The notes beneath the pieces were generated by a model that made no database searches, had not been told where the DNA came from, and saw nothing but the letters and a program-made list of their open reading frames with translations. A program made the translations under genes and the position numbers. Positions 1 through 9,035 of a DNA stretch of 57,398 nucleotides are shown one piece after another. Source of the DNA: Anaerolineae bacterium (GTDB taxonomy: Bacteria; Chloroflexota; Anaerolineae; Aggregatilineales; Phototrophicaceae); contig JAIOHM010000015.1 of assembly GCA_019912965.1 (NCBI GenBank), positions 1 through 57,398 of the forward strand, read 5' to 3'. Within the stretch, counting starts at the first letter, position 1; each line of letters starts with the position of its first letter.

Positions 1-751
1 CACACCCACCCCGCATCTTACCAACAACAAATCACCAATAACCAAAAACCACCCACATGGCAAACATGGCGGCGGCAGACTTTTTTGACATTCCCGCCAC
101 GTTTGCTCCCTTCGCCCGTGCGAAACCTCCCGCTTGCGGGATGAGGGAGAGGGCGAGCGGCGGACTGAGCTTGCCGCAAGGTAGCCGCGAGTGGGGTAAG
201 GGTTTCCCAACGTGCGAAATCTGCACAAAATCCTTCGCCGCATTTCTCGCATTTGCCGCATTTCTCGCATATTATGAATCGATACTTGTCCGACAAACCC
301 ATCCCGACGACGACGACACCGACGACAATCCCACCCTTTGCGCGCAAACCCATTTTCGCAATCGCAATCGCCGCAATCGCCGCAAACCAACCTTGTCTTT
401 TCTGGAAACTGGCAACTCGTAACTGGAAACTTAAAACCGACTAATGACTCCTCTGACATTGACGACATTGACGACATCTCCCCTCAGCCATTGTCATTGG
501 CACGACATTTGCGACATAAAAGGGATGCAAATGCTGCTATATTGACTAAAGGCTGATGGCTAAAGGCTAAAGGCTTCTTGGCGGCCAAACCCTTTTTCGC
601 CATCGCCATCGCCGCCGCCATCGCCGCCACTCCAGCAAAGAGTCGCAAGATTCACAAAACCCAATGTATGAATCTGACGAATTTGAAGAATCTTGCGAAA
701 TTTGCGAATCTTCCTCGTATTTCCTGGAAACTAAAAACTAATAACCCTCAG
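1..751. other. Geneless low-complexity region
   Basis: No convincing gene is seen here; open frames on both strands have repetitive, low-complexity translations. The stretch is built from several different short imperfect tandem repeats: a CGCATTTCTCGCATTTGC unit around 239-270, CGACGACGACACC-type triplets around 307-330, AATCGCCGC units around 360-386, TTGACGACA units around 456-480, a GGCTAAAGGC unit around 550-573 and CGCCATCGC units around 598-630. Short AACTGGAAACT-like runs also occur at about 402-432 and 724-742. The downstream neighbour is the 3' end of the thiolase gene on the minus strand. Confidence 0.6.
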
Positions 752-1912
752 CTACCCCAACCGTTCAATGATCGTCCCCGTACCCATACCACCCCCACAG
801 CACATGGTTTGTAAACCAAACCGTTTATCGTGGGTTTCCAGCGCGTGGAGCAGCGTCGTCATCAACCGCGCCCCGGATGCCCCCAATGGATGCCCCAAAG
901 CAATCGCGCCACCATGCACATTCACCTTGCTCATATCCGCGCCGATTTCACGCTTCCACATGCCAATCACCGTCGCAAACGCCTCGTTGACCTCAAACAG
1001 ATCAATCTGTTCCAGCGATAAATCTGCTTTTTGTAGAGCTTTCCGCGTCGCGCCCACTGGCCCGGTCAGCATCAGATGCGGATCAGACCCAACCGTCACC
1101 GTAGCTAAAATACGAGCGCGCGGTTTCAGTCCTAGTTCGTCCGCTTTTTCGCGGGTCATCAACACCAGTGCCGCCGCCCCGTCGGTAATCTGGCTGCTGT
1201 TCCCGGCAGTGGTTACGCCATCACCAGAGAAAGCAGGTTGTAATGTCCCCATTTTTTCGACCGTTGCATTCGGTCGAATGCCCTGATCGGTGCTGACCAT
1301 AATCGGCTTGTTCTCATCATCTGCCCCTTCAATCGGCAGGATTTCATTGTTGAACCAACCCTCTGCCGTCGCTTTAGCCGCTTTCATGTGGCTCTGATAG
1401 CCAATTTCGTCCACTTCCGCGCGGCTGATGCCCCATTTCTGAGCGATTTCGTCCGAAGAAATACCCTGTGGAACAATGTTGTACTGCTCCATAATCCGGT
1501 CAGTGAACGGTGCGCCACCACCCGCCAGACTCGAACCCATCGGCACGCGCGACATATTTTCCACGCCGCCCGCCACCATAATATCCACCTGCCCGGAAGC
1601 GATCATCCCTGCTGCCAATCCAACCGCCTGCTGGCTGCTCCCGCATTGAAAATCAATCGTCGTCGCCGGAACTTCAATCGGCAGACCAGCATCCAGCACC
1701 ACATTGCGGGCGACGTTAAACGTCTGTTCACCAACCTGGCTGACGCAGCCCATAATGACATGCTCCACCAGTGCGGGATCGAGGTTCGCCCGCGCCAAAG
1801 CCTCGCATAATGCATATGAGCCTAAACGCACCGGAGGAATATTTCGTAACCAACCATTACGCCGTCCCAGTGGAGTCCGGGCAGCCGAAACAATAACGAC
1901 TTCTCGTACCAT
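752..1912 (-). CDS. Acetyl-CoA acetyltransferase (thiolase)
   Basis: This 386-residue protein is a thiolase, which either condenses two acetyl-CoA or cleaves 3-ketoacyl-CoA in fatty acid or short-chain acyl metabolism in the cytoplasm. The nucleophilic cysteine is C90 in the DFQCGSS motif. The C-terminal catalytic elements are visible as GHPLGASG (H341) and MCCGGGMGTG (C371), and the NEAFA motif is also present. The length is normal for the family (about 390). The start ATG is at 1912 with only a weak ribosome site. An enoyl-CoA hydratase lies about 10 kb away at 12176-12952, so both may serve beta-oxidation, but they are not in one operon. Whether it is biosynthetic or degradative cannot be told from sequence alone. 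Confidence 0.93.
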   Translation of the reverse strand: MVREVVIVSAARTPLGRRNGWLRNIPPVRLGSYALCEALARANLDPALVEHVIMGCVSQVGEQTFNVARNVVLDAGLPIEVPATTIDFQCGSSQQAVGLAAGMIASGQVDIMVAGGVENMSRVPMGSSLAGGGAPFTDRIMEQYNIVPQGISSDEIAQKWGISRAEVDEIGYQSHMKAAKATAEGWFNNEILPIEGADDENKPIMVSTDQGIRPNATVEKMGTLQPAFSGDGVTTAGNSSQITDGAAALVLMTREKADELGLKPRARILATVTVGSDPHLMLTGPVGATRKALQKADLSLEQIDLFEVNEAFATVIGMWKREIGADMSKVNVHGGAIALGHPLGASGARLMTTLLHALETHDKRFGLQTMCCGGGMGTGTIIERLG

Positions 1913-2046
1913 TTTTAAAACTCACTTTCCTAATTAATTTTCGATTCGATTTCTCTATGATAACCCGAATTTTGGGAAGCACGTCAAATCGCTTTGGATT
2001 CGTTAAAATCATTTCACTGACCGCTATGTCCTCGGTGGTAAAAATC

Positions 2047-2925
2047 ATGCGTCGTATTCAAAAGATCAATTGGTTCTCGTTCGCTTATGACATCTTTCTG
2101 CTCGTATTCGGGGCAATCATTTCGGCTGTTGCCATCATCATCTTCATGGCACCGTTCAACGTTACCCCGGCTGGCGTTTCTGGCATCGCGGTAATCCTGA
2201 ATCACTTTGATCCCCGTCTGCCCATTGGTTTGATGGTGCTGCTGGGGAATATCCCGATTCAAATTCTGGGCTTTCGCATGTTAGGCGGCTGGAAAGTTGT
2301 GGTTAAAACCATCTTTTATGTGGTGATCTATTCGCTGGCGATTGACCTGCTCACCCCGTATCTGTCGAATTTTGATGTTGGGCAGGATGTGCTGCTCAAT
2401 GCGCTGGTCGGGGGCATTCTGGGGGGAATCGGTGGGGGACTGGTGTTTCAGGCGGGCGGCACGCAGGGCGGAACATCAACGCTAGGCCGCATTTTGCAAA
2501 TCCGCTTTGGAATGCCCTTGAGCAGTACCACGCTCTACACCGATACCGGGGTCATTGTGCTGGCAGGGCTGGTATTCGGTTGGGAGGGCGCACTTTATGC
2601 GATTGTGGCGCTGTTCGTCGGCGGCGTGGCGTCGGATTATGTGCTAGAAGGACCAAGTGTGATTCGCACAGCCACCATCATCACCGATTACCCGGACGAG
2701 ATCAGCAGTATTGTGTTGGACGAAATGGGGCGCGGTGTCACAGCGTGGACGGGAAAAGGCATGTTCACCGACCAGACGCATACTGTACTGTTCATTACGG
2801 TTTCACGGCCACAGGTCAACACCCTGCGTCGGCTTGTAGAGGCATCTGACCCCAATGCGTTTATGGTGATTGGACAGGGGCATGTGGCTTACGGGCAAGG
2901 ATTCAAGCGGATTCGGGAAGAATAA
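2047..2925 (+). CDS. YitT family membrane protein (DUF161/DUF2179)
   Basis: This integral membrane protein has about 292 residues. Hydrophobic segments cover roughly residues 10-190, with the family-typical glycine-rich GGILGGIGGGLVFQAGGTQGGTSTLGRI stretch (shown here only in outline) in the middle. The C-terminal third is soluble and matches the DUF2179 domain, with DEMGRGVTAWTGKGMFT and a VIGQGHVAYG ending. The transported substrate of YitT proteins is not established. Upstream in-frame ATGs exist at 1957 and 2026; I chose 2047 because GGTGG lies 8 bases before it and the protein then begins with a basic residue pair before the first membrane segment. It is divergent from the thiolase gene. 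Confidence 0.85.
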   Translation: MRRIQKINWFSFAYDIFLLVFGAIISAVAIIIFMAPFNVTPAGVSGIAVILNHFDPRLPIGLMVLLGNIPIQILGFRMLGGWKVVVKTIFYVVIYSLAIDLLTPYLSNFDVGQDVLLNALVGGILGGIGGGLVFQAGGTQGGTSTLGRILQIRFGMPLSSTTLYTDTGVIVLAGLVFGWEGALYAIVALFVGGVASDYVLEGPSVIRTATIITDYPDEISSIVLDEMGRGVTAWTGKGMFTDQTHTVLFITVSRPQVNTLRRLVEASDPNAFMVIGQGHVAYGQGFKRIREE

Positions 2926-3173
2926 GCAGTTTCCAGAATGACAAACCGCCTCGCGTGAGGGGGACACGCGGGGCGGCCTGCTTGAGGGAAGGGCTTGCCT
3001 GAGGACCGGTGACGCCAATCTCCAAATCCTGACTTGCCCACGAACCTGGTTTTACAACACAACTCGCACCACTTCGGAGGAATGAGCACAACCCAATTCC
3101 CAGGTTCGCTTGATTAACAGATTAGGTCGGCTACGTAAAGATGGCGTTAGACTGACATTAGGACGAAATGAGA

Positions 3174-3196
3174 GGGGCAGACTTGAAATCTGCCCC
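3174..3196. terminator. Hairpin between convergent genes
   Basis: Arms GGGGCAGA (3174-3181) and TCTGCCCC (3189-3196) pair perfectly around a 7-nt loop. It lies 15 bases from the stop of the minus-strand lipoprotein gene, and the plus-strand YitT gene also ends upstream of it. No strong U tract follows on either strand, so its activity as a terminator is uncertain. Confidence 0.4.
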
Positions 3197-3211
3197 ACGT
3201 TTGCCGGCTGA

Positions 3212-4471
3212 TTAGGGGCAGTTTCCCTTCGCCAGCGTGTATTCAAACTCGCGCGTGTTATCGCCCTCATTGGTTTCCGCAATCTGGTTATTGGGGTCAA
3301 TCACCAGCACCAGTTTGTGCTTCTCGTTGGTGAACGTCCCAATCGTCAGCGGGATTGCGCCGGAGTTGATCGTCTGGTTCGGCTGGGCAGGCCCGAAGCC
3401 ACCCGTTGTACCCGACCCATTGACGGTTCCGTCTGCCACCCGAATATCCCGAACGGAGATTGATCCGCTGGGGCTGGCAGTTGTACCCAGATTCGCTACA
3501 TCAAAGAAGATATTGAAGGTTTCGTTGCAGCGCGGATTCGCAGGTTCAATACGAATGTTACCCGCCACCAGATTGATATTGGTTGCCGGGGTTGCGGTTG
3601 CCGGAACAGGTGTTGGCGGAACAGGTGTCAACGTCGGAATGGGCGGGCCAGCGTCAACCACAATTTGTGCCGCATCGCCGGAAACCGTCAATAACTGGCT
3701 AAAGACCCAACCAGTTCCATTATAGTATTTCACCTTATACCAGTCACCCGCTGCCGTTTTTGCCAGAATATCGGCTGTTTGTCCGGCGGCAAAACTGCCA
3801 ATCGGCGGGTTAAACAGGGTGCTTGGCCCACTGCGAACATTCACGCCCTGATTAAAAGTTGCAACCGGATTGCTCGGCGTTGAAGTCGGTGGCGGTGGTG
3901 GTGGATCAGTTGGCGGTGGCGGGTCGGTAGGTGCTGCTGGTGGATTGGTAGGCTGCACCTGTTGACCACCCGTGTTGTTGCCGTCCGTATTCTGCCCGGA
4001 TGTATTGTTGCTGGTCTGTGGTGTGGCCGAAGCAATCGCTTCCTGCCCGACAATGCTGATTGTGACACTGACTGCTGCGCTGCTGGAGCCATCTGCGCGG
4101 AAGGCGGTCACACCGATAGTATGCTGCCCGACTCCGCTGGGTTGCCACGTCTGCGAAATGCTAAAACTCGGTGCCCCGGCGGTGTTGGGGTCGTCCAGCG
4201 TGGCGACAATCGAACCATCGACCACGATTTCCACCCGGTCAATATCCGGGCCAGCGTTGGCGATAAGCGCCTGAATCGGTACAGCGACATTCTCACGGTA
4301 AGTGGCGTTGGGGGGCGGTGAAACCAGTTGCACGGTTGGTGCGCCACTGATGGTGATAGCCCCACCGCCTCCATCAGATTGGGTGAGCAGATTGCAGGCG
4401 CTTAACATAAGCACCCCTAACAGCCCGACCACAACCCCGAAGCGCCCACGTATGGATGCGCGAATTGACAT
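3212..4471 (-). CDS. Lipoprotein with Ig-like, SH3b and CARDB domains
   Basis: This is a 419-residue envelope lipoprotein. The start at 4471 has an AGGAG site and gives a basic N-terminus, a hydrophobic stretch and the lipobox LSAC with the acylated cysteine at about residue 26. An Ig-like fold (PTVQLVSPPPNATY onward) is followed by a Gln/Asn/Thr/Pro-rich linker with runs of proline. A bacterial SH3 domain sits around residues 205-270 (NVRSGPSTLF, GWVFSQLL). The C-terminal domain, about 300-415, resembles CARDB (FNIFFDVANLGTTASPSG and IDPNNQIAETNEGDN). The family-level role is binding or adhesion at the cell surface; no catalytic residue is visible. Two other SH3b proteins lie within 5 kb. 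A longer in-frame start at 4573 is rejected because it would bury the signal sequence. Confidence 0.85.
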   Translation of the reverse strand: MSIRASIRGRFGVVVGLLGVLMLSACNLLTQSDGGGGAITISGAPTVQLVSPPPNATYRENVAVPIQALIANAGPDIDRVEIVVDGSIVATLDDPNTAGAPSFSISQTWQPSGVGQHTIGVTAFRADGSSSAAVSVTISIVGQEAIASATPQTSNNTSGQNTDGNNTGGQQVQPTNPPAAPTDPPPPTDPPPPPPTSTPSNPVATFNQGVNVRSGPSTLFNPPIGSFAAGQTADILAKTAAGDWYKVKYYNGTGWVFSQLLTVSGDAAQIVVDAGPPIPTLTPVPPTPVPATATPATNINLVAGNIRIEPANPRCNETFNIFFDVANLGTTASPSGSISVRDIRVADGTVNGSGTTGGFGPAQPNQTINSGAIPLTIGTFTNEKHKLVLVIDPNNQIAETNEGDNTREFEYTLAKGNCP

Positions 4472-4734
4472 ATTCCCAAAACTCCTCGAATTGTTCCCGG
4501 TGACTATCCTGTTTTTAGGCAGAGAATGCAGAGCCATGCTCCAAAATTCAGGACAGGTTCTTAAGGGTGACAATCCTAGCGCATTCGGCAGAATTCTGCG
4601 AACCGAGGCAGCAAGCCGTTGGGAAACCGCATAGATAGCTCAAAATTTTTCCTCCGATTGGGTTACAATACAAATATCCAAATTAGTCTAAAATAGATTT
4701 AACGATTGTATGATCGCAGTCAGGAGATATGAAG

Positions 4735-5145
4735 ATGGCTACTTCTGTATCAAAAGTATTTTTGTGGGTACGGAATTATCAAGACGCGCGGCGCTTTTGG
4801 CGTGATGCGCTCCAACTGCCTGATGTCGGTGACAACCCAAACACCCAATATGGCGCTGTTTGGGTTGGGGCAGTTCTGATCGAGTTTCAGCAAATACCGC
4901 CCGTGCTGCTTCAAAAGATTCAGACTGCGGAAGCATCGCTAACAGCAAACCAAGTCGAAATACCGCGTGAATTCGAGGGCAAAATTTTCCGGTTCGACAT
5001 CGTGGTAGATAGTTTGGCGACCTTACGAACACGACTGGCAAACCTGAATATCCCTTTTGTTGATGTAAATACCGGGTCGCCGCAATTTCTCCGCGTGGAT
5101 GTAAGCGGCGTGTATGTAAGGATATTTGAAGCACCCAACGGCTGA
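4735..5145 (+). CDS. VOC (glyoxalase-like) family protein
   Basis: This small 136-residue protein has a vicinal oxygen chelate fold: it starts MATSVSKVFLWVRNYQDARRF, the usual opening beta strand and helix, and ends VDVSGVYVRIFEAPNG, which has the typical final strands with a glutamate before the C-terminus. These proteins are metal-dependent lyases, dioxygenases or antibiotic-binding proteins; the specific function cannot be assigned. AGGAG lies 8 bases before ATG 4735 but only 2 bases before ATG 4729, so I chose 4735. The gene is tail-to-tail with the TIR protein gene, with only 3 bases between the stops, so there is no room for a separate terminator. Confidence 0.8.
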   Translation: MATSVSKVFLWVRNYQDARRFWRDALQLPDVGDNPNTQYGAVWVGAVLIEFQQIPPVLLQKIQTAEASLTANQVEIPREFEGKIFRFDIVVDSLATLRTRLANLNIPFVDVNTGSPQFLRVDVSGVYVRIFEAPNG

Positions 5146-5148
5146 AAA

Positions 5149-6387
5149 TCAGCAGTCGGACGGACAGCTTAGGTGATCTTCGCCAGCATTACAAATCGCG
5201 TCAAAATTACACTGCGAAGTCGTCGTTGATGAAGACAGGCAATCCGAAGGGCAGTTTGATGTGTTTTCTCCGGCGTCACAGAACGTATCGTAGTCGCATA
5301 AAGGCGGTTCAAGTGTTGGAGTTGGCTGCTGCGGGATAGGGGTGTTTACAGTATCATTCCCACCACCACTCCCACAATCATACGGGCAGTTGAAATCGTT
5401 TTCGCCGTATTCACAAACCCGATTGTAATTACATACAGACGGTGCAGGTCGCTGGGTTGGGACAACTTCCCGTAAGGATTGTTGTTCCACCCAACCTTCC
5501 TGATTGCCGAATCGGACGTACCACCACCATTGATCGTAATTGCTTTCATATTCAAATTGGCCGAGCGGAATCACCGGTTGGTTGTTCCACACTAACGCAA
5601 TTTGATCTGCACCCGCATTCGGCTCACGCCGTAACCACGCAAACTGAACGGTAATAACGGTACTGAAACCACGTGATGAAGCAGTATCGAACTGTGCTGG
5701 CGTTACCGATGGAGACAGAACAGCAGTGGAAGTTGGCGTTATTGTAGGCTTGGGGGTGCTGCTGGGTTCAGGTGTTGGTGTAGTTGTCGCCGTTTCAGTT
5801 TGTGTAGAGGATGGGGATGGGAGCGCCTGACTACCAGCAGCAAATTCTTGCTGGCGCGAACTTGCTAAAATGATTCCAGCAATCACCACCAAAATCAGTA
5901 CAAAACTGATTGTCCATCGCATCCTGCGTGCAGGATTCCGGCTTTGATCTGTCTTTTCCGCCTTTTTGACGCTGCTTTTGATGACATCAGCAATTTGCTC
6001 AATCGTTTCATCAATCATGATATTTTTAATATCCATGATGTGAATGGCATCGCAATCTAATAACGCTTGAACATCCTTGTTGATGGCAGCAGAAGAAGGA
6101 TCAAAAGATTCTTGAAAGATGGGAAGCAGTATCTTTTTTTTGGTGTTCGCGTGTGCAATCTCCTGCTGAACCCAATCCGACTCCAGGGTCGTATCAGCCA
6201 GGAGACACAGAAACACATCCGAGTGGTCAATAGCATCGCGGAGACGGTTCGGGAACGAGCCACCACCATCCATATTTCGAGTATCAACAAAAACGTCAAT
6301 ACCCCGGTCTTGTAACTCCTTTGCAAGCAAAGTCGCCAACATCGCACTGGGAACGCGGCGATAACTGATGAACACAAGTGGAGACAT
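5149..6387 (-). CDS. TIR-domain membrane protein with SH3b and Cys-rich repeats
   Basis: This 412-residue protein has an unusual order of parts. Residues 1-140 form a TIR domain (MSPLVFISYRR; VFLCLLAD; DWVQQEI, where W72 and E76 match the WxxxE element that holds the catalytic glutamate in TIR NADases). A single membrane segment follows at about 157-176, preceded by RNPARRMR, so the TIR part should be cytoplasmic. Then come a Ser/Thr/Pro-rich linker (about 186-235), an SH3b domain (about 240-306) and three Cys repeats at 319-338, 364-383 and 393-412 of the form C-x5-C-x2-GE-x4-C-P-x-D-C. The outside part may bind wall or ligand. An NAD-cleaving or signalling role is inference. No defence partner gene is adjacent. 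The stop follows directly on the last repeat, and this could be natural. Confidence 0.82.
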   Translation of the reverse strand: MSPLVFISYRRVPSAMLATLLAKELQDRGIDVFVDTRNMDGGGSFPNRLRDAIDHSDVFLCLLADTTLESDWVQQEIAHANTKKKILLPIFQESFDPSSAAINKDVQALLDCDAIHIMDIKNIMIDETIEQIADVIKSSVKKAEKTDQSRNPARRMRWTISFVLILVVIAGIILASSRQQEFAAGSQALPSPSSTQTETATTTPTPEPSSTPKPTITPTSTAVLSPSVTPAQFDTASSRGFSTVITVQFAWLRREPNAGADQIALVWNNQPVIPLGQFEYESNYDQWWWYVRFGNQEGWVEQQSLREVVPTQRPAPSVCNYNRVCEYGENDFNCPYDCGSGGGNDTVNTPIPQQPTPTLEPPLCDYDTFCDAGENTSNCPSDCLSSSTTTSQCNFDAICNAGEDHLSCPSDC

Positions 6388-6529
6388 AAGCTTGCTGAAA
6401 TTAATTAATCAATTTTGACATCTATATCATAGAATACCACGTTTTACAGCAACAGCCTAATAGTGCGGCTAATTTCGGTGGGCAACTACCGGCAAAATGG
6501 GGACACCAGTAAACAGAAAGGATGTCCCC

Positions 6530-7138
6530 ATGTTTGAGACCAAACGAGAGTTGTTCTTCCCGGTTGAACTCGTTCCCGGCATCACAGCCCGTCCTGTTCA
6601 ACCGGATGAATTATGGGCGGTATTCGGTGCATTAGAAGGCGAAATCTTCGCGCCTTTTGGCACATTGGGCGCATTCGAGATGCCGGATGAACGATGGAAA
6701 AACCTTAACCCACTGCGTGAGGTCTACAGCAGCACACATCATGAATGGTTCGTCTTTACCGATACAACGGAAAGCAAAAACATTGGGTGGGCTTACGGGT
6801 CGATGCGCGACAGCATGACTTTCTTCATGACCAGCACCGGCATCCTGCCAGCCTATCGCCGTCGGGGTATTTACGGTGCGTTCTTGGGGCGTTTGCTGGC
6901 CTATTTGGAAATCTTAGGGTATGAACGGGTGATCAGCACCCACCAGACCAATAACCGCGCCGTGCTGATCGCCAAACTGAAAGCCGGATTCAACATCACC
7001 GCCGTCAACCTGGACGAACGCTGGGGCGCACAGGTCGAACTCACCTACCTGATTCATGATGACCGCTGGCGAGGTTATGAACGCGCCTTCTCGCTCCAAA
7101 GTTGGGACTTGCCCCCGCAAAAGCAACCCGAAAGCTAG
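6530..7138 (+). CDS. GNAT family N-acetyltransferase
   Basis: This 202-residue protein has a GNAT fold: the acetyl-CoA binding loop region is ILPAYRRRGIYGAFLGRLL (residues about 110-130), followed by an STHQTNNRAVLIAKLKAGF segment typical of the last strand and helix. The substrate is unknown. ATG 6530 is preceded by AAAGGA at good spacing, so it is preferred over ATG 6497. The stop codon overlaps the stop of the opposite gene: the four bases CTAG at 7135-7138 give TAG on both strands. Confidence 0.83.
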   Translation: MFETKRELFFPVELVPGITARPVQPDELWAVFGALEGEIFAPFGTLGAFEMPDERWKNLNPLREVYSSTHHEWFVFTDTTESKNIGWAYGSMRDSMTFFMTSTGILPAYRRRGIYGAFLGRLLAYLEILGYERVISTHQTNNRAVLIAKLKAGFNITAVNLDERWGAQVELTYLIHDDRWRGYERAFSLQSWDLPPQKQPES

Positions 7139-8001
7139 GTGGGATTAACCAGACCGGGCAACCGAAAACCGAGTCGCAGGTTGCCAATGCCCAATAACCG
7201 TCCGGTGAAGATAGCACGTAAAGGACGTAGTTGTTGGGCAAAAATGCTGCAAAGGATATGAGCATTTGGTGACCACACAATAAGCGCCGGGGATTTTGCC
7301 CAACCCGCGCCGCCCTCGCCACCATCTGGGGCTAGGGTCAAATGCCAACGACCGCCGCCTACACCTGATACATAGAAATTGATACTCGCACGCAGATTGC
7401 CGCCGCGTTCCACCCAGTAAGAATGCGAAACCTGATGAAACAAATACGTCAGCATGTGGTTCAGCAAAGCGGGTGAACAGTATGTCCATAACGGCTTTGC
7501 TGAAACTGCATTCGCCAGTTGAGCGCCATGCACAATTCCCAGATGCGCCATCTGGCAGCCAACGATTTCTGCAATCGTCAACGGGCGATTGTAAGCGGGG
7601 CAAGGTACTGAAAGGTTGAGCTGGGCATTCGATAGCCCTGCAACCTGATCGGCTATTTCCGCCAGCAGGTTTAGCAGTTTTTCAACCATAACAGCGGGTG
7701 GAATCGCTTGACGATCAAGGATGGATTTTTCATTGAAATGAGGTAGATCAGTACGGACTATAAGTCCATCATACGATACGGGCCGCGCATTAAGCGTATT
7801 GCAAACGCCTGCGTGCCAACCTTCGGCTATTGCAGTCACATGGGCCAGTGTTTCGCGCAGTATCCAACCTGATTGATTGGGTTCGGTATGCCGATCCCAA
7901 TCTTCAACCCGGATTGAGTCGAAAAAATGAGCAGCAACCGAGCGCAGCTCACCCATATTTTGGGCAAGCTGCTGGCTCGAAAAGGCTGTTTGAGCATTCA
8001 C
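7135..8001 (-). CDS. DinB/maleylpyruvate isomerase-like protein
   Basis: The 288-residue protein starts with a four-helix DinB-like (MDMPI N-terminal) domain: LRSVAAHFFDSIRVEDWDRHT, then WILRETLAHVTAIAEGWHAGV with the histidine typical of the metal site, and later EIVGCQMAHLGIVHGAQLA. The C-terminal part (about 190-288) has the pattern of an SCP2-like sterol-carrier domain (GRWHLTLAPDGGEG). Such proteins are thiol-dependent isomerases or transferases that use small thiols such as mycothiol or bacillithiol; the substrate here is unknown. The gene is convergent with the GNAT gene and shares a palindromic CTAG stop with it. Confidence 0.72.
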   Translation of the reverse strand: MNAQTAFSSQQLAQNMGELRSVAAHFFDSIRVEDWDRHTEPNQSGWILRETLAHVTAIAEGWHAGVCNTLNARPVSYDGLIVRTDLPHFNEKSILDRQAIPPAVMVEKLLNLLAEIADQVAGLSNAQLNLSVPCPAYNRPLTIAEIVGCQMAHLGIVHGAQLANAVSAKPLWTYCSPALLNHMLTYLFHQVSHSYWVERGGNLRASINFYVSGVGGGRWHLTLAPDGGEGGAGWAKSPALIVWSPNAHILCSIFAQQLRPLRAIFTGRLLGIGNLRLGFRLPGLVNPT

Positions 8002-8016
8002 AGTAATCTAGGGGAA

Positions 8017-9015
8017 TCAAAGCGGGCGATCATCAATCTTGATCGGTGAAATCCAATAATTCCCCGGCCCACCCTCTGCCAGCCATCCGGTTACATCCGG
8101 GCGGGAGAGGATACGTATTTGCCACCAGTTCAGCGCATCGGCACAGGCTGGGCCACCAATCACCTCAAAGCCAATTCCATCCAGCAAAGAAGCGATCAAC
8201 TCCGATTCGAGATCAGGAGCAGCCCGCAGGTTTTTCGGCTTTTTGTCATCATAATCCACGTAGGCTTGCGAACCGATGGCAAGGTTCAGTGGTGAATAGC
8301 AAACAGGTGTAGGCACAGCCGCCGCCAGCGAGATTAGATAATCCTCACCATCCGGCTGACCATCCGCCACCCAACCTGTGTACACCACATTCACGACCGT
8401 GACACGGATACGCCACCAATTATAATCCTCGGCGCAGCGCGGCCCTTCTAACACGGTGATCTGCGTATTGATCGGCGCAACCGTCAGCACCAGACCGGAC
8501 TCACTTGGGGAGTCATGAACCCGCAAATCCCGCAGTGTCAGAGATTGTTCACCGGCCGTCAAACCGACGGACGGGCCGCAGGTTGTGCCACCGGGCAGTG
8601 CCCCCACGCTCATAAAATATTCCGCAGGTGTGCCTTCCGCCACCCAACCATCATTACCGGGGCCGCGCACCTGCCACCAGTTATAGCGCGAACCATCGCA
8701 CACCGGCCCATCCACAATGGTGATGGTCACAGCTTCAGTATAGTAATTAACCCACGGACTGGAAGTGCTGGGCTGCGAACGAACATAAACTCCGCCGCGC
8801 ACATAAGCGGTTGCTCCAGCCACCAAACCCAACGGGGCAGGACAGCCGGGCGTAGCCGAAGGCAAAGGCGTCGTCAGATAATACACAGTCGGGCTGGCGA
8901 CCGCTGTAAAAATCGGTGTTGCGGTAGGCACAGCAGTCTGCGCTGCTGCCAGATTAGTGAGCAGCCCCAGCACCAGTAACAGCACGGGCAGCAGAATAAG
9001 CACGCGTTTAAACAT
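8017..9015 (-). CDS. Secreted protein with three SH3b repeats
   Basis: This 332-residue exported protein begins MFKRVLILLPVLLLVLGLL and ends its signal region at LAAAQ, which looks like a signal peptidase I site. The mature part has three related modules, each starting CxxxxGLxxG or similar and ending in NWWQVR, NWWRIR or NWWQIR followed by GWVAEG, GWVADG and GWLAEG. These are bacterial SH3 (SH3b) domains, usually involved in cell wall or protein binding. It lies 20 bases downstream of the histidine kinase gene on the same strand and is probably cotranscribed with it. No enzymatic domain is visible. A start at 9015 is used because it gives the complete signal peptide. Confidence 0.82.
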   Translation of the reverse strand: MFKRVLILLPVLLLVLGLLTNLAAAQTAVPTATPIFTAVASPTVYYLTTPLPSATPGCPAPLGLVAGATAYVRGGVYVRSQPSTSSPWVNYYTEAVTITIVDGPVCDGSRYNWWQVRGPGNDGWVAEGTPAEYFMSVGALPGGTTCGPSVGLTAGEQSLTLRDLRVHDSPSESGLVLTVAPINTQITVLEGPRCAEDYNWWRIRVTVVNVVYTGWVADGQPDGEDYLISLAAAVPTPVCYSPLNLAIGSQAYVDYDDKKPKNLRAAPDLESELIASLLDGIGFEVIGGPACADALNWWQIRILSRPDVTGWLAEGGPGNYWISPIKIDDRPL

Positions 9016-9035
9016 AGCATCCTCAAGCGGCGGAT

